64,000 nucleotides of DNA from Tulasnella sp. 424 (GCA_019633425.1 WSUB01000003.1:623480-687479); one strand, 5' to 3'; counted from the stretch's first letter, positions 21,318-33,469 are shown. Made by a program: numbers and translations. Notes: generated by a model from the sequence alone, not told the origin.

Positions 21318-22260
21318 GGTGGTGAAAGTCGAGTGATGAGAAACGTCGGAGAGATTTTTGAAGATAGCTGAGAAAAGAGAATTGATGGAGGATAAAAGAA
21401 TGATCGTCTCGCTCTTTGCGTAGGAGAGACTTTGGAAAGAGGGAGGATAGACCATGTAGAGGTGCTAGGAATGAGAAATAAGGAGGACTGATGCGGAGGC
21501 AGACACCCGTCGGTGGGGGTTTCCCCAATCCGTTGACCTAGACTTGGGCAAGGAATTCACCCTAAGCCTATTTTGTCTATGTAGGCTAACCGATGACACA
21601 TAGATGTCGCGATCGGGGGTTTCATAACGCGATGATCCTTGGTCGGCCAGATTTCCGCCGTCATCTTTTTGGTGCCTTAGCCTCACAGTTTGAGTACTTG
21701 GGGTCGTCGAGGTCGAATATGATGCCATGGGATTTAGTGTCAGCACCGGTACGCGCAAGTTGGGGGGGGGGGGCGACGGGTGGATGGTACAAGGGAGGTA
21801 CCGAGAGGGGGGTCAGCAAGATCTGGCAACTAGGGTCGAGGAAGTATTTTATCGGGCTACAGGCTCTGGGCCGTTTATACGACCGACAGAGCATGGGGGA
21901 CTATAAGGGAGAAGCGGAGGTTGGAAGCTTAGCTGCAGGGTAGAGCGTGTGTGTGGAAGCTCTCTACTTTCAGAAAGGCCGGTTCATGTGTCCCCAGGTT
22001 TCAACAATGAATCCCAAACTTTGGGGAGAAAGGTAGAACCCTACCACTGAGCGCCAGTACTAGTGCCGCTCAATCGCAGCTCATCAGCCATCGAGGACAT
22101 CATGATATTCCTGCTGTACATACGAGCTCACTGCGCCTTCGGCCGCGTGTTATTCATGTGCGGTACTCTTACAGCCGAGGTCGTAGAATGATCTCACCCA
22201 ATACCATATACCCGGCATAAAGGAAGCCACATCGCGGGATCGTGTAGATCCGCCTGTAAG
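21318..22260. other. 5' flank of member E and gamma-like block
   Basis: Shares CATTGATGGAGGATAAAA and CGTCTCGCTC segments (21,383-21,415) with C and G. The GGTCGTCGAGGTCGAATATGATGCC segment near 21,700 recurs near 28,690, 36,210 and 41,610. A G run lies at 21,762-21,771. Confidence 0.4.
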
Positions 22261-23136
22261 TGCGCTGGCCATTATGTGATCGCAAGTCGACGTTCAAATC
22301 GAAAGGGAGCCGGTGATAAAGAGGTGTACACATTCCGAGACCACACTGGACCTCCGGTGACACCTATATACTGGCTAAAGGATGCTTTACATACTACAGA
22401 TATGTGCACAGGAAAGCAGCATACGGTATGTTTATGTTCGTGAAAGCGAGACGAGGAATGAGACAACGAGATAGAGGGACCCATGTATGTAGCAAGGGGT
22501 ATAATGAAGAATACTGTTGGAGGGTGGAGAGGCTAGCGCACGAGTAAATCTATAAATCCCACTGATGAGGGGATTGTAGAAAGTTGGAAGGAGAACGTGA
22601 AAGTCAGAAAGGAGAAGTCACAGTCAATTCGGAATTCCGTAACAGAAGGCTGGATGGTGAAAGGTGACGAGCTTTGGTGACCGGGGAGACACCGAAGGTG
22701 GATCGGCGACGAGTGGTTTTATTTTGTGAGACGGAAAGCCTATCGTCACCATCACGTTAACGAGGGGAACAAAAAGGAGAGCGAAGACGCGAGGAGAGGC
22801 TGATGGGCCTTGGCCCGGGCCGACGCCAAGGTCCACGGCCTCGACCCGACGTGCGGGCTGGATACTCGGCGGCCCGGTGGGGAAGATGATGCCGGGGCAC
22901 GAGGACGAAAGAGTCGGAATCGATAGACCCCCGAGTCCCAAAAGCATGGCTCGCGGCGGATCTAGGTCAACGAGGACCGACTAACTTGCCCGGGGGTCAA
23001 AATTACGCGAACGGGGAAAGACTAGGCACGACCAAGGGACGCGGTGCGACAAACCGCGATAATAACGAAGGAGACGGAAGGGAAGGAGGGGGGGGGGAGG
23101 GAAAAGTTCTAAAGAGATAAAGAGCTTACTGCGATT
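22260..23136. repeat. Array repeat, beta-type 3' flank of member F
   Basis: Begins near CGTTCAAATCGAAAGGGAGC and carries TTGGAGGGTGGAGAGG (22,514) and GGAGAAGTCACAGTCAATTC-type segments. A G run (near 23,087) lies just 3' of the gene F stop. It aligns closely with 36.6-37.5 kb. Confidence 0.55.
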
Positions 23137-23701
23137 TCAAAGGGATTCGGCATCGGCGCTGTCATATGAGGGTGGTAAGGGGACTGGCACCACGTCGACA
23201 GCACCTCCAGCGTGGCTGATGTTGCCATAGCTGTGGACGATACTGTCAAACTGTATATCGAGGTGGTGTGCTGGATAGGTTGGAGGGGGGTCACGGAGAG
23301 AGACGACTGAGTGGGCGGCGTGTGGGTGGTGGTGGATTTGAGACCTGCGAGCTTGGGTACCCTCCCACCCATGGTTCACTTGTCGGACAGGAACTCCTGT
23401 GCCGCATGCCAGCGCCGTCAGAACACTGAGGGTCACCAAGGGCATCAAATTGGTAGTACCTGAGAGGGGGATAAGGTCGACGGTAGCATTGAGCCGGCGT
23501 CGATCGCGAGGAACCATGTTCTGAAATGTGCAGTGGGGGGAGACAGAACAAGCGCCAACCATCCCAGCAACAATGACAGGAATGGAAATGGCTGAGGGAT
23601 TCGAGATTAGACCGATGACAAGCGAGGGGATGGGCACGAAAGGATGCGAGGGAAGACACACCGGCAATAGTAGTGGCAGCTGTCTGCAGGTCGTCTCCCA
23701 T
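23137..23701 (-). CDS. Array member F: single-pass protein with two PPxY motifs
   Basis: Three exons (23701-23662, 23591-23460, 23396-23137) give 143 residues. Exon 1 is MGDDLQTAATTIA; introns are phase 1 (GTGTGT and GTACTA donors). The helix is AISIPVIVAGMVGACSV, less hydrophobic than in B or E, followed by VPRDRRRLNATVDLIPLS. The tail has PPPTYPAHHLD and LPPSYDSADAES, with x = T and S; both still satisfy PPxY. A GTAAGCTC donor lies about 7 bases after the stop. Member I is its closest relative, matching the large duplication of this region. A CATAAGAA element lies about 110 bases upstream of the start. Confidence 0.72.
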
Positions 23702-24950
23702 GCTGGATTTTGATGGAGCAATGCGACGTCAGAAAGTTTGAGTAGGATGGTAATGGAGACAAACGAGAGGAGTGGGAGGACTGTCCATGAGTGACCAGAT
23801 TCTTATGAAGGGCAGACTTGGGGGAGCGAAGGGAGAAACAAGCGAAGGGGACGGGCGACAAGGAGTGAAAAAAAAAACGGGAAATGAATTAGGGATAGAC
23901 CAAGATACCCAGTAATTTGGTTCAGATCGCATCGGGAGAAATTTCGATGGCTGACGATGCGGAGGTCACCTTGTTGGGTGGGTGGGTGCGGACCAAAACT
24001 GTTGCTGACTGGTTGGCGGTATTGTGTTGCTGCTAGCCGTAGATTGGTGTGTATGTGCCAGCTGGGCTGTTTGGATCTGGCCCACTGCGTACATGGCGTG
24101 GGTGATCAGGGATTCTAGAGACGGAAACGGAAACGGCGGAGGGAGCTGGGGTGCAAGTAGCTTACCGTGACGATTTTAGTCGTTTGCTGTGCCGCAGGTA
24201 TGTGTTCATTCGGAGGGCAGTTGTAAGAGAAATCGAAGACGGGGAATGGTCCTCAGCTACAGTTAATCACCGCAAAGACACCCTATCATCAATAACCCGT
24301 GTGAGGTGGTTGTGCTACTGCCCTCGTCTAACTCCGGTTAGGTTACTGCCAAACGGGGTTTTACATGGAGCCCACTCACCAACATTCTTGCCCGGCGGAG
24401 GTTCTAAGTTTCATAGATACGGATCTGAAGAGCCGCATGTCATTTCGGGGCCGACGATCTACGTTGCAAGCGAATGGAGGAGGGGGCTGCACATATATAT
24501 TCTAGACCGAAGTCCGCTTCTCCTCCAGACCTCGGCAGGCAATCGGGGACTTACCAAGGCCATGAGGATTGGGCGTGTTCATCTTCCGGGGGTTCTCTCA
24601 GTCGGGAAGGAGAATCGAGGGGTCGGGAAGAATGTTTACTTTTGGATGAAGTTCTCTAGAGAACCGAGCCAGTCCCGCTTTCCAGGTCGTTGGTTCATCA
24701 TCACCTCGAATCTGAAATTTTGCCGAAAAGCGGCGACGTGACTATGTAAAAAGGAAAAAAAAGGCAAGCTACTCGAAGTTAGGCCCAAGGCCGAGGCAGT
24801 GGTAGTGGTCGGTGGTAATGAACAAGTCCTTCGCAACGTGATCGCAACGCAGACTGGATCGGACTTGTTGGTGGGTCCTTCATCGCTTTAGACTTGTCGC
24901 TTCGCTGGCCGATTTACGGACGGCCATCATGTCAATATTCAAGCCAGTTT
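23702..24950. other. 5' flank of member F; relic + strand block
   Basis: Homologous to the 5' flank of member I (38.1-39.5 kb), for example the CAACATTCTTGCCCGGCGGAG-like segment near 24,390. A + strand frame of 196 codons (24,151-24,741) exists, but the matching segment near 39 kb does not keep it open, so it is not called a gene. Confidence 0.4.
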
Positions 24951-25770
24951 TCACCTTGATTTAGTATTTCCCGAAGGTAATGATCAGTACGGCCAGAGTC
25001 TCGGGAGGGGGGGGGCAACGTTCTGCAGACCGTGACAGAGCGATTTGACAATCGCTAGGCGGTCGTCATTGGTTTGTACGCTGACGGTGCGGAAAGAGCC
25101 AATATTGGAATGGTGTCGAGAGGAGCGGGTGGTGGAGGGAAGGCCTAACAGCGGGAATTTCGTTTGCGAAAATCCGCGGGGGAGGCTGCACCAAACATAG
25201 AGGAGCCAGAAGAAACCGGGCATACATACAACAAGTCCACATACACCAAACCAAAGATGTGATGGAAATAATTGGTGGAAGGTAGAGACGATAGCCAAAG
25301 AGTGAGTCTCGAACACCCATCGGCTGCTTGGCCAGGTCGATGAGCCCTAAGAAGCAATGCAGTCATGAGGAATTCGAACCGCCTTCGGTACCCATCAAGG
25401 GGAAAACGAGGAGGTTATAGGATAGCAGTAACGAGGAAAGAAAAGATAATTCACACCCGATTTCTACGACTGGACGTAGAAAGGTGCTGCATTTTGGAGT
25501 GTGGTGGACAGGGGCAGATATCACACTGCCATGGAGTAATTAACCGCGTCCAATGAGCTGGTTTTCGGGGCAGAAAACCCCCAACGAAAGGGGAACAGAC
25601 AAGGTAAAAAGGATAACTCTAACGGATTTGTCTCGTCTTCGAAGACGCGAAACTTGCGTATACGTAGGAGGGGACGTCGGATCCAGAGTGCCGGGATCCA
25701 ATGGTCAAAGAGCCGTTCAGAGCCAGCCAAACGGGGCAAAGGAAAGAGAAAGGACCAAGCAAAAGAGGTT
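24950..25770. repeat. Array repeat, beta-type block 3' of psi-3
   Basis: Closely matches 39.5-40.59 kb: GGCAACGTTCTGC, ACATACACCAAACCAAAGATGTGAT and GATAACTCTAACGGA segments occur in the same order. It sits 3' of a decayed array copy in both places. Confidence 0.6.
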
Positions 25771-26435
25771 GTTCGTCCCCATTAGGATTGGCGGTGCTTC
25801 ACTCTGGGTGGTGGACTCGCACTGCCTGCAAGAGTTGCCGATAATGTCATAGCAATAGCCAACGGAGATCAAACGGCCACCGAGGTGGTGTGCACGATAG
25901 GCTGGAGGCGGAGGGCGGAAGGCGGCGACGGAGCTCGTAGACACGAGTCAAGCAAGTCCTGGTCGACGTCATCTCGTGTTGAGAATCTAAGTAGGAGGCA
26001 AGGGGATTATAGGGCGATTTGTCCCTGGAGAATCGACCCCGCATTCTAGTTACTTCCCTAACCGGTATTGGCTTTGTAGCATATATATATAAGGACTTTG
26101 ATTTACTAGTTACGGTTAAATACGACGTTTAGTAGTCTCATCCCAATACCCATCCCTCGCTCTGCAAGAAAATCCAAACATCCGGTCATGGTTTAGTTAT
26201 GCACCCCTGCGTTACCGGCCAGCACTGTTAAAGCAATTAGACGGACGGAAGTGGTTACGGCTGTAGAGGGATGGCCACATGACAGAGGGTAAAGGCTGGC
26301 GGAGACATTCCGCTGGAGGCGCCGATCGTGAGGGACCACGTTTTATGTGCTGCGAGGGTAGAGAGCACGAGATTTGACCATTACCAAGCACGACGGGGAG
26401 CACGGCGATTTCTAGACTCTTATCCGTCCACCACT
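25770..26435 (-). pseudogene. Decayed array copy psi-3
   Basis: The transmembrane/juxtamembrane relic lies at about 26,270-26,435. A PPPPAYRAHHLGG tail relic lies near 25,870-25,920. The second motif region is damaged (APPILMG). The shared insert block at 25,975-26,205 contains TATATATAAGGACTTTGATT. Confidence 0.6.
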
Positions 26436-26444
26436 GCCACAGAT

Positions 26445-27678
26445 GGACTACTCGGAAAGAAAGTACTCCTTGGGGCATGATCACCTTACCGAGGCTCGAC
26501 CGACTGACAACGATGGAGAGTGGCCGTACTTTTTCACCTCAAATGACGTCGTTTGGAAAACTAGTGCGGGTCCCCTTCCCGATCGACCCTCACCTTGGAT
26601 CTGTGATCATTCCAGAGCTCAAGGTTTTGAAGAAAATGTATCTATGGCGTTCAAGGTCTTCATTCAAGGCAGGTCTGAGACTGAGGTGGTGGTGGTTGGC
26701 AAGGGAAATGTTTCGAGCTCTCTGGAACATGATTTGAACGCTGACCAACGAGGAACACAAAACTCCACTACGCCCTCCCTCTGCCTGTCACTTCCCACTT
26801 TTGACCACGCTTCACCAGTACATTTATTTTCATGATAGCAGCCATAAGGCCATCATTCGAACTTAAGCTTGTCTGAGCTACTTGGTCAAAAATATATCGG
26901 GCAAAAGGAACAGCCAGCGCGATTGAAATAGGCAGCAATATGTGGTGGGGCGCGTAGGACGTCCCTTTCGTTCTTGATGGGGGACGACGAAATTGCTTAT
27001 AAAAACCCTCGACGACGGCTCACCGGCGCAATTTTGGTGAAGCAAACGGAAGACATCAAATCGCGTGCATGCGAGGGCGAGAGAAAGAGCGTCATCAAGG
27101 AACAGCACGACGGAAGGGGCTAGGCATACAACATTCGCGAATGGGCGACATTGGGGAATAGTATACGATAGGCAACGAATGATGGAAGGTGGAGAGGACG
27201 TCGTCTGAGTACATCCAGAAAACTATTGGCTGCTTGGATGATGAGTCCCAAGGCAAAGTCATGCCACCGTGAGCGGATGACTTTGCTTAATTTGGAATTT
27301 GAAGGGATGGAGCAAGGTACACGTGGGGCTGCGTGACACGGTGGAGTAACCAATCGACCTGTTTCCGGTAAATGGAGCCTCGATCCTATATCGCGTGGAC
27401 GAATTAAGGCTGAGAAAGAAGAAAAGTTAAAAGGTTAACGGAATTCTCCGAAAACCGATCCACGGTTGCAGTCGAACAGGTAAGAGTACCGGAGCCAGAA
27501 CGCTGGGCCATATGAGCGCGGGGGTGGTGATGAGAAAGAGAACCCCATGTAACGCACCCAGCGAATGGCACAGTTGCACGAGATGTCGAGTATGGAGAAC
27601 CAGATTCAAGGAACAAGACTGCAGCCAGATTGGGTAGGGAAAAGAAACAAGAGAAAGGATCGAGGACTTACGACGACA
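26445..27678. repeat. Array repeat, alpha-type 3' flank of member G
   Basis: Shares GTCTTCATTCAAGGCAGGTC (26,659), TTCACCAGTACATTTATTTTC (26,810), GCCAGCGCGATTGAAATAG (26,911) and AAAAGGTTAACGGAATTCTCC with the other alpha copies; nearest by eye to the block at 19.6-20.7 kb. Confidence 0.55.
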
Positions 27679-28260
27679 TCAAAGAGGTTGGCCGTCCCCA
27701 CTAGGATCGGCGGTGTATGGAGGTGGGACCACATCAACGGCTCCTCCTCTAGAGTTGCCGATGCCATAGTAGCCGTAGCCGACGAGCTGAGATCGTGCAT
27801 CGAGGTGAGGTGCAAGGTAGGCTGGAGGCGGAGAACGGAGAGAGGCGACGGAGTGCGGAGGACGGACGTCGGGGGCTGGTTGGGGTCGGTGACGCCGGGC
27901 GTCTTCCCGTCGATGATTGACTTGTTGGGAGTGAACCCTTACATCTACAAGCCAGCACTATTAGAGCACTCGGGCAGACAGCAGGGAGTCCGGCTGCCGA
28001 TGGGTAGCTACCTGATAGAGGGACCACGTTGACGGGGGTGTTCATGGGCCTGCGGTGTAGATCGCGTGAAGCCATGTTTTGCGACGTGCTGCGAGGAAAA
28101 AGAGCAGGAGCTCTGGCCATGACAACCAGAATGAGAAGAATGGCGACCGCTATGTGATTTTAAGTCAGACCAGCAGGAGGTGAAGGTGCAAGGAGTGAGG
28201 GGGGAAAGCCAGGAAGGGCGCACCAGCAATAGCAGCAGCTTTGTGAAGGGTGTCTCCCAT
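27679..28260 (-). CDS. Array member G: PPxY protein with shifted exon-3 acceptor
   Basis: Three exons (28260-28224, 28149-28012, 27944-27679) give 146 residues. Exon 1 is MGDTLHKAAAIA. The helix is AVAILLILVVMARAPALF, followed by PRSTSQNMASRDLHRR. At exon 3 the acceptor used by the relatives reads TAA instead of TAG. The AG one base later would shift the frame, but TTGTAG 10 bases upstream of that AA restores the frame and adds three codons (D-V-R), so that site is used in this model. The tail has PPPAYLAPHLD and VPPPYTADPSG. A GTAAGTCC donor follows the stop by about 7 bases. Confidence 0.65.
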
Positions 28261-29200
28261 ATTAGGTGGTGGAAGTCGCGGACGTTGGAGGGGTTTCTTG
28301 AATATGGCTGAGCTCAGAAGAGGGAAGTAACGGAGGATAAAAACCGACCGTCTCGCTTCCTGTGCAGGAGAGACTCCGGGGGGAAGGGGGTTAAGAGAGG
28401 CATTTCGGAGGGAAAAGAACGAAACGGGGCTATAAAACGTTGAAAACAGACGGGGTGGGGGTGGTTTCCCCACATTACGTTTACCTGGTTCTGTAGAGAA
28501 TCGTCGACATTTTGAGCTTGTTTAGCCTATAGAGACCAACGAATGACGCCTCGGCTGAGAGAGAAGGAACATGGGTGTCGGAAGTGGACTAAATGATTCA
28601 GAACGGAATAATGCCAGGCTGGTTATGTTTCCGCTGTCGTCTTCTTGGTACCTTGTATGGGCTGGTAAGCGTGTCTGGGTTGCGTGGAGTCGTCGAGGTT
28701 GGGTATGGTGCCATGCATGGGGGTGGATGCCAGCGCTGGTGCCATGGTACGCGTAAGTTAGGGAAGATGAAGGTGAATGGCGCAAAAGAAACACCGAGAG
28801 GAAGCAGTAGCTGGGAACTAACGTCTGAGAAAGAATTTTCTGTTGCGCTACAAGCCCAGAGGGTTGGGGGAGGAGGGGGAAGCGTGTCCCAAGGAATCGA
28901 TCCCCCTAACTTCACGTCCACAAAGAACGATCCCACACTTCAAGGAAGGTACGACTCGACCACTAAGTACCAACGCCGCACAATCGCAGCTCATCAACCG
29001 TCGAAGACACGCCTTGTGAGAGTACGGATAGAGTACAGACGAGTTCGCTGCGCCCTCGGTCGCGTCTTATTAACGCGCGATACTGCCACTACTCGGGATC
29101 CTCATGGACGGGTCTCGCCCAGCGTAACGTTCCCCGCCTTTCATGAAGGGAGCCACGCTTCGAGCCGTGTAACTCCATCTATAAGCGCGCTTCGTGCTAT
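28261..29200. other. 5' flank of member G and gamma-like block
   Basis: The GGAGGATAAAAACCGACCGTCTCGC segment (near 28,333) matches C and E and may hold the core promoter. The GTCGTCGAGGTTGGGTATGGTGCC segment near 28,690 recurs near 21,700. A 238-codon + strand frame here is not kept open in the other copies and is not called. Confidence 0.4.
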
Positions 29201-30480
29201 TATGCGATCATCAGCCAACGTTCAAGTCGAAAGGAACAATAGAGAAATACACATTCAGAGGCTCCATGACGCAGTCCCCGACAAGCGCAGTCCAAAACTT
29301 AGTCCTTGAGTATGCCCATATCGCCCAATTAGTTACGCCCACTCCAAATCAAAAATATCACGGCAGAAGGACCCCCCCCCCACAGCTTCGAGGAATGTCT
29401 TCAGCGGCCAGCAAGTTTTCATTTTCCATTCGCCTGGGTCCCCGCTTGCACCTCAACTCCAGTGTTCGCGCCCCAGCTCTATGGGCCCGAGGTTCGGAAG
29501 ATAAAGAGGACCATACTTTTCGTCGCTCAGTCACGGTTGGTAGAAAGTGGAGAAGTGATTCGTTCGAGCGTGATTCCAACGCTTACTGACAAGACGCCTA
29601 ACGACGCGAACACTCGCCACTGCCAAGCCCGGCACTGAAGCTAGAGCCTGACCTAAACCTCTCCATTGCCGCTCAGTAGCATGCCTATTCTCGCCCGTGA
29701 GCAACCATATATCAACTCTTTGTAACCACTCAACACGACTAACATAGAGAGAATCGAAGAAACAGAAATTACGAGGCATACAACATGTGCAACTAATAGC
29801 GCGGAAGGATTATATATAGAAATAATGGAGGGGGGGTAGAGTATCAGAGTGTCCAGACATCCGATTAGTCGCTCCGTTGATGGGTACCGGGTCTCGAAGG
29901 GTATTCGAAGCGAAAGCCTCATTCCGGTCCCATCAGACGGAAGCAGCAAGAGTCTAAAGTGAAACAAAGCGAAGCAAGAGAAAATGTGGAGACATAGGCA
30001 AAGATTGTTGATGCATAACCTTGAAGGGTAGAACGTCAATGGTCGTAACGGAATTGCGGTGGATTGTTGACGCGACGACCACAATGGGTAGTGGAGCAAG
30101 TCTTGCCTAGAGTGTGGTGTAGGAAGTTAGTCGTGAACATCACGTGCACAAATCAAGGGGGAAGGGTGGAGAGAATAGAGCCAATTATGGACTTGTGTTG
30201 GCAAATTCCAAGTCTTGCTGCGAACGTGCAGCAGGGGCAGGATATGTGTGCTGGAGGAACAAGACCACTCCATGGACGACGAGGATGGAGTACTTGGGCA
30301 ACGTCATCAATCAAGGGGTATGTATGGGGTGAAGAGAGAGGTGTACCGCAGCATTCGGAGGAGGGAAGCCAGGTCGATTCGCCCGTCAGGCGTAATGAAC
30401 CCACGATGAGTGAATAAGGGGCGAAGCAAGAGAACTGGAGGAATAAAGCAAGTAGAATAGAAACAATGCTCACTTGGACG
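29200..30480. repeat. H/J-type 3' flank of member H
   Basis: Three versions exist: 29.2-30.1, 35.15-36.1 and 42.0-42.8 kb. Shared segments include CCCATATCGCCCAA (29,316), TATATATAGAAATAATGGAG (29,811), CATCCGATTAGTCGCTCCGTT and CATCAGACGGAAGCAGCA. This is related to the beta block at its inner end. Confidence 0.55.
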
Positions 30481-31065
30481 TTACGGAGACTGCTGGGCGT
30501 CGTCCGGTTCGGCCGCATATGAGGGCGGTCGAGGTGCAGGCACAATGGCGACGCTAATTCCTGCAGAGGTTCCAACATGGTCATAGCCATAAACGTACCC
30601 GCTGTACTGTCTATCAGCGGTATGTGAACCATACGCTGGAGGAGGGTAGGCGACGAAGGTGGTGGAATCTGAGGAGCCAAGGTGGTGTGCGTGGTTACTG
30701 TGCATGGGGAGCGCGGGGCTCTCCATCTGTGCCAGATGAACGCGAGTTCCTATCACTGAGATGACACCAAACAAGCGTGGAATATCATTAGAGATAGTTG
30801 GTGGTAGCAACAAGTGGTGGTGATGCCGGAAGGCAGCTTACTTGGAGGGACGATGCTAATCCCAAAGCTACGACGGCATGCGGCGATGGATTGGGGAATG
30901 AAGTCGGGGAACAAGCTGCGCAGCCGGACCAGTGCAGCTACGAAAATCAGAATGACGACCACTGGGGGATTTAATGTTAGACTGGCGGATTCTGACGACT
31001 CGAGCGAGGTGAATGGGAGGGTACACACATGCAACTGCAACTGGTTTGTTGATGTCACCTTGCAT
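30481..31065 (-). CDS. Array member H: single-pass protein, divergent subtype
   Basis: Three exons (31065-31029, 30961-30842, 30755-30481) give 143 residues. Exon 1 is MQGDINKPVAVA. The intron 1 acceptor CCCCCAG leads into LVVILIFVAALVRLRSLFPDF, then SIAACRRSFGISIVPP. Introns are phase 1, as in the rest of the family. The tail starts MIGTRVHLAQMESP and carries PPPAYGSHTADRQYSG and PRPPSYAAEPDD, both PPxY. HNAHHLGSS-like His pairs precede the first motif. A GTGAGCATT donor follows the stop by about 7 bases. CATAAATA at 31,193-31,200 lies about 130 bases upstream of the start. With the frameshifted copy at 43.1 kb it forms a distinct subtype. Confidence 0.74.
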
Positions 31066-31200
31066 GGGTGATGACCGAGGGACGGTAGAGAGAGTAATGG
31101 ACAGCGATAGCGAAGAGAAGTGGGGAGAGATGGGAGGCGAGTTACGACTGGGAGAGGAGTCTCTGGGTGCCAATCCAGAGCCTAAACTCCACTATTTATG
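31066..31200 (-). promoter_or_regulatory. Promoter of member H with TATA-like element
   Basis: The minus strand reads CATAAATAGTGGAGTTTAGG ending at 31,193. The homologous position upstream of the copy at 43.1 kb reads TATAAATAGTGGAA (43,843-43,850). Conservation at 115-135 bases before the start supports a core promoter. Confidence 0.5.
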
Positions 31201-32444
31201 CAAAGAGGACGGGGAACGGGGAACTCTTGAAGGATGGTGAGTATTGCGGGAGATTCTGCAAGGGAGTGAAGGGAGTGAGGGATTTTGTTGCCCCCGAGGC
31301 CGAATGAGGCAAATGAGGAGGCCGATGAAGCAGGTAAACTGCTTGTGATTTCGTGTCAATCACCTTGCATTCATTACTATCGCTCGTATCTACCACGAAA
31401 GCCAAGGCGCCATATGTATTCTCCTGACTGTTGCATTGGTGGGTAGGGGTAGAGGGGTTTGTCTGAGGTCGCTGTGCGGTCTAGTTGATTTGTGCAACGT
31501 CTGGGTGGAGGATTGAGGCCGAAAACGAGAGCGGGGATGCTGCGCCGTGGCAACTACATAGACGAGTGCGGATCCGACGGGGTGATTTTGTCTGTCGATC
31601 GTTTAGAGCCTCATGACCGTACGTCGTAGTGAAGGGGCGATGCCAGCGGTTACGGCGAGAGGGTGTTCAAATCCTGACCAAGGGTAGTATCGTATCGTTC
31701 TGAGAAGTTAGGCCTTGAGATTCGCCGTTCTCAGAGGAGTACGTTTGTGTGTATGGCTTCGAAGTTCCTTCCCAGACCTTCCAGCCTCAGTCGCCACGTA
31801 TAATCGGAGGCTTTCCTACTTCATACTACCACTTTATACTTACGAAGCCGCCCTCTGGTTCATTATCCGTCGACTAGACGGCCATCGAAGATCCACGCCG
31901 CGCCTCATTGAGAAGCCACCACTAGCTTGTGACAGGGTATACAGTGAACACCACCATGATGAAAGCCTCTATGAAGCAGTCGACCCAGCGTAACCCTCGG
32001 CTGGCCTGCAGTGGAGGTCATGGGTGAAGCGAAGCCGTCTACAACGCACTGCAGCCCGTTCAACGGCAATCAGTCTGGCTCGAAAGCCAGTGAGCGTACA
32101 CATTTAGATGCCGGGGCCAACAAATTTGGCCAAAACAAACGAAAGGCCCAAGGTATGTACGTCCAAAGTGTCAGAGGCTAGTCCAGCTCACGAGCACGAC
32201 GTTGATACCGCAATAGATGTCTCGTGCTTTCCACCGATAGAAAGAATAGAAAGCCATGATGGATTTCCAGCTCCAAACGTTGGACTTCCGTTACCCCTCC
32301 ATCCGCTGACAAAGATTCCAAGTTGAGGCAAGTCGAGCTTTTGAAAACGAAGAGCAATCCCCTCTGTAGTGGGCATAGGAAACGAGCAGAGGTTCTGAGT
32401 CGTGGTCAAAAGGGAGGAGCGCGCGTCCATTGTAAAGCCGACTG
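31201..32444. other. Duplicated flank (pairs with 43.85-45.05 kb)
   Basis: Shared segments include GGCCTTGAGATTCGCCG (31,711), GATAGAAAGAATAGAA (32,238) and CAAGTCGAGCTTTTGAAAACGAAGAGCAA. Short + strand frames exist but are not conserved in the duplicate. Confidence 0.45.
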
Positions 32445-32609
32445 CACAAGACAGAAAAAGACATTTTTCACAAAAAAATATGAAATGGGAAATATGCATG
32501 AACCTGCCTAATGGGGCAAGTGACCTGCCAAATGGGGTAATTTCATGCATATTTACCATTCATATCCCATTCATATTTTGGGCTGCAAAATGTCTTTTTC
32601 TACCTTGTG
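32445..32609 (+). mobile_element. 165-bp hairpin MITE with CACAAG termini
   Basis: The ends are inverted: CACAAGACAGAAAAAGACATTTT on the left faces AAAATGTCTTTTTCTACCTTGTG on the right, and an inner inverted pair (ATGCATGA / TCATGCAT) continues the hairpin. CTG flanks both sides as a possible 3-base target duplication. The duplicate locus near 45,040 lacks the element (GTCGACTG joins CCCAGCT directly, apart from 7 further bases), so it inserted after the duplication. CAC termini with a 3-base duplication would fit a CACTA-like non-autonomous element. Confidence 0.75.
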
Positions 32610-33469
32610 CTGCCGGGTGCCCAGCTTAGCCCGTGGGCCCGCAGCCCGAATCGCCACAGGCAGCCCGCAGGGGGCTTACGTTCTTGCTCAGGTAAGGATT
32701 TGATTTCTTCCTTTACCCCGTCTAAAGTGGTCGTGACTAATCGATGATTTCAGCGAGCTTGGTCGTAGTCAGCAATGGGCAATGAGTCCCACCCAACCTA
32801 CCTTTAGCATGCTGATTGCCTAGCAACACGCGCGTTATCGGTTACATCTCTAGCACAAGGTGCTAGTAGGTGCTCTATTCTGTCGTTTCCACTCGGCAGA
32901 GCCAGAACTCGAACCCTGCAAGTCAAGCATAGAGTCAATTGGACATCCCACCCAAACCTTCAGCTTTGACACACCCACTTCACCGACTTTCCCATACGGC
33001 AATTAGCAAGCAACACCTTGCCAAGAGCGACTACGTTCGGTGATGAGGAAAGCACACCAGTTTGTAGATGACTTCGACCCCTCCGCTTGATTCACTCGTT
33101 AAGCTTGATGCTATCAAAGGTAAGCGGAGTCGGAGGACGTTCAAGTCTGATTCGGTAGATTTTTATTCAGAAACGAGATTACCTCCTGGTCTGAGGTCTT
33201 TCTTTTTTATCGGGAGACGAACGCCGTGTGGTGTGATACCCTTTTTCTCCCTCCGATGGTATCACCCCGGCATGTCCGCTGTCGGCTCAGGGCCAGTTCA
33301 AGTCCTCCATCATTGGTGTTATCATAATGGGTCAGTTATGCCAGTACGAAACCCCAAGGTCGATACTTCGATGTGGGATTTGTTCGTCGACGGAGACGAC
33401 TCCACTCAGCTCGGCCCCGAGCAAGAGGCACAAGCGCCACAAGACAAGGTTGGTTTATAATATGCGCAG
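32610..33469. other. Duplicated flank with relic exon
   Basis: Pairs with 45.05-45.91 kb. Around 33,040-33,120 a stretch resembling an exon with an ATGAGGAAAGC start and an AAAG|GTAAGC donor is present in both copies (45,465-45,545 in the other). Downstream frames are broken differently in the two copies, so this looks like a dead gene that was duplicated. Confidence 0.4.

Noticed and set aside
24151..24741. 196-codon + strand frame
   Set aside because: Its duplicate near 38.7-39.3 kb is broken by stops and gaps; no domain is seen.
28593..29309. 238-codon + strand frame next to member G
   Set aside because: The related flank blocks near 21.7, 36.2 and 41.6 kb do not keep it open, and it has no domain.
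33068..33460. 130-codon + strand frame
   Set aside because: The duplicate at 45.5-45.9 kb carries shifted and different frames; treated as a relic.
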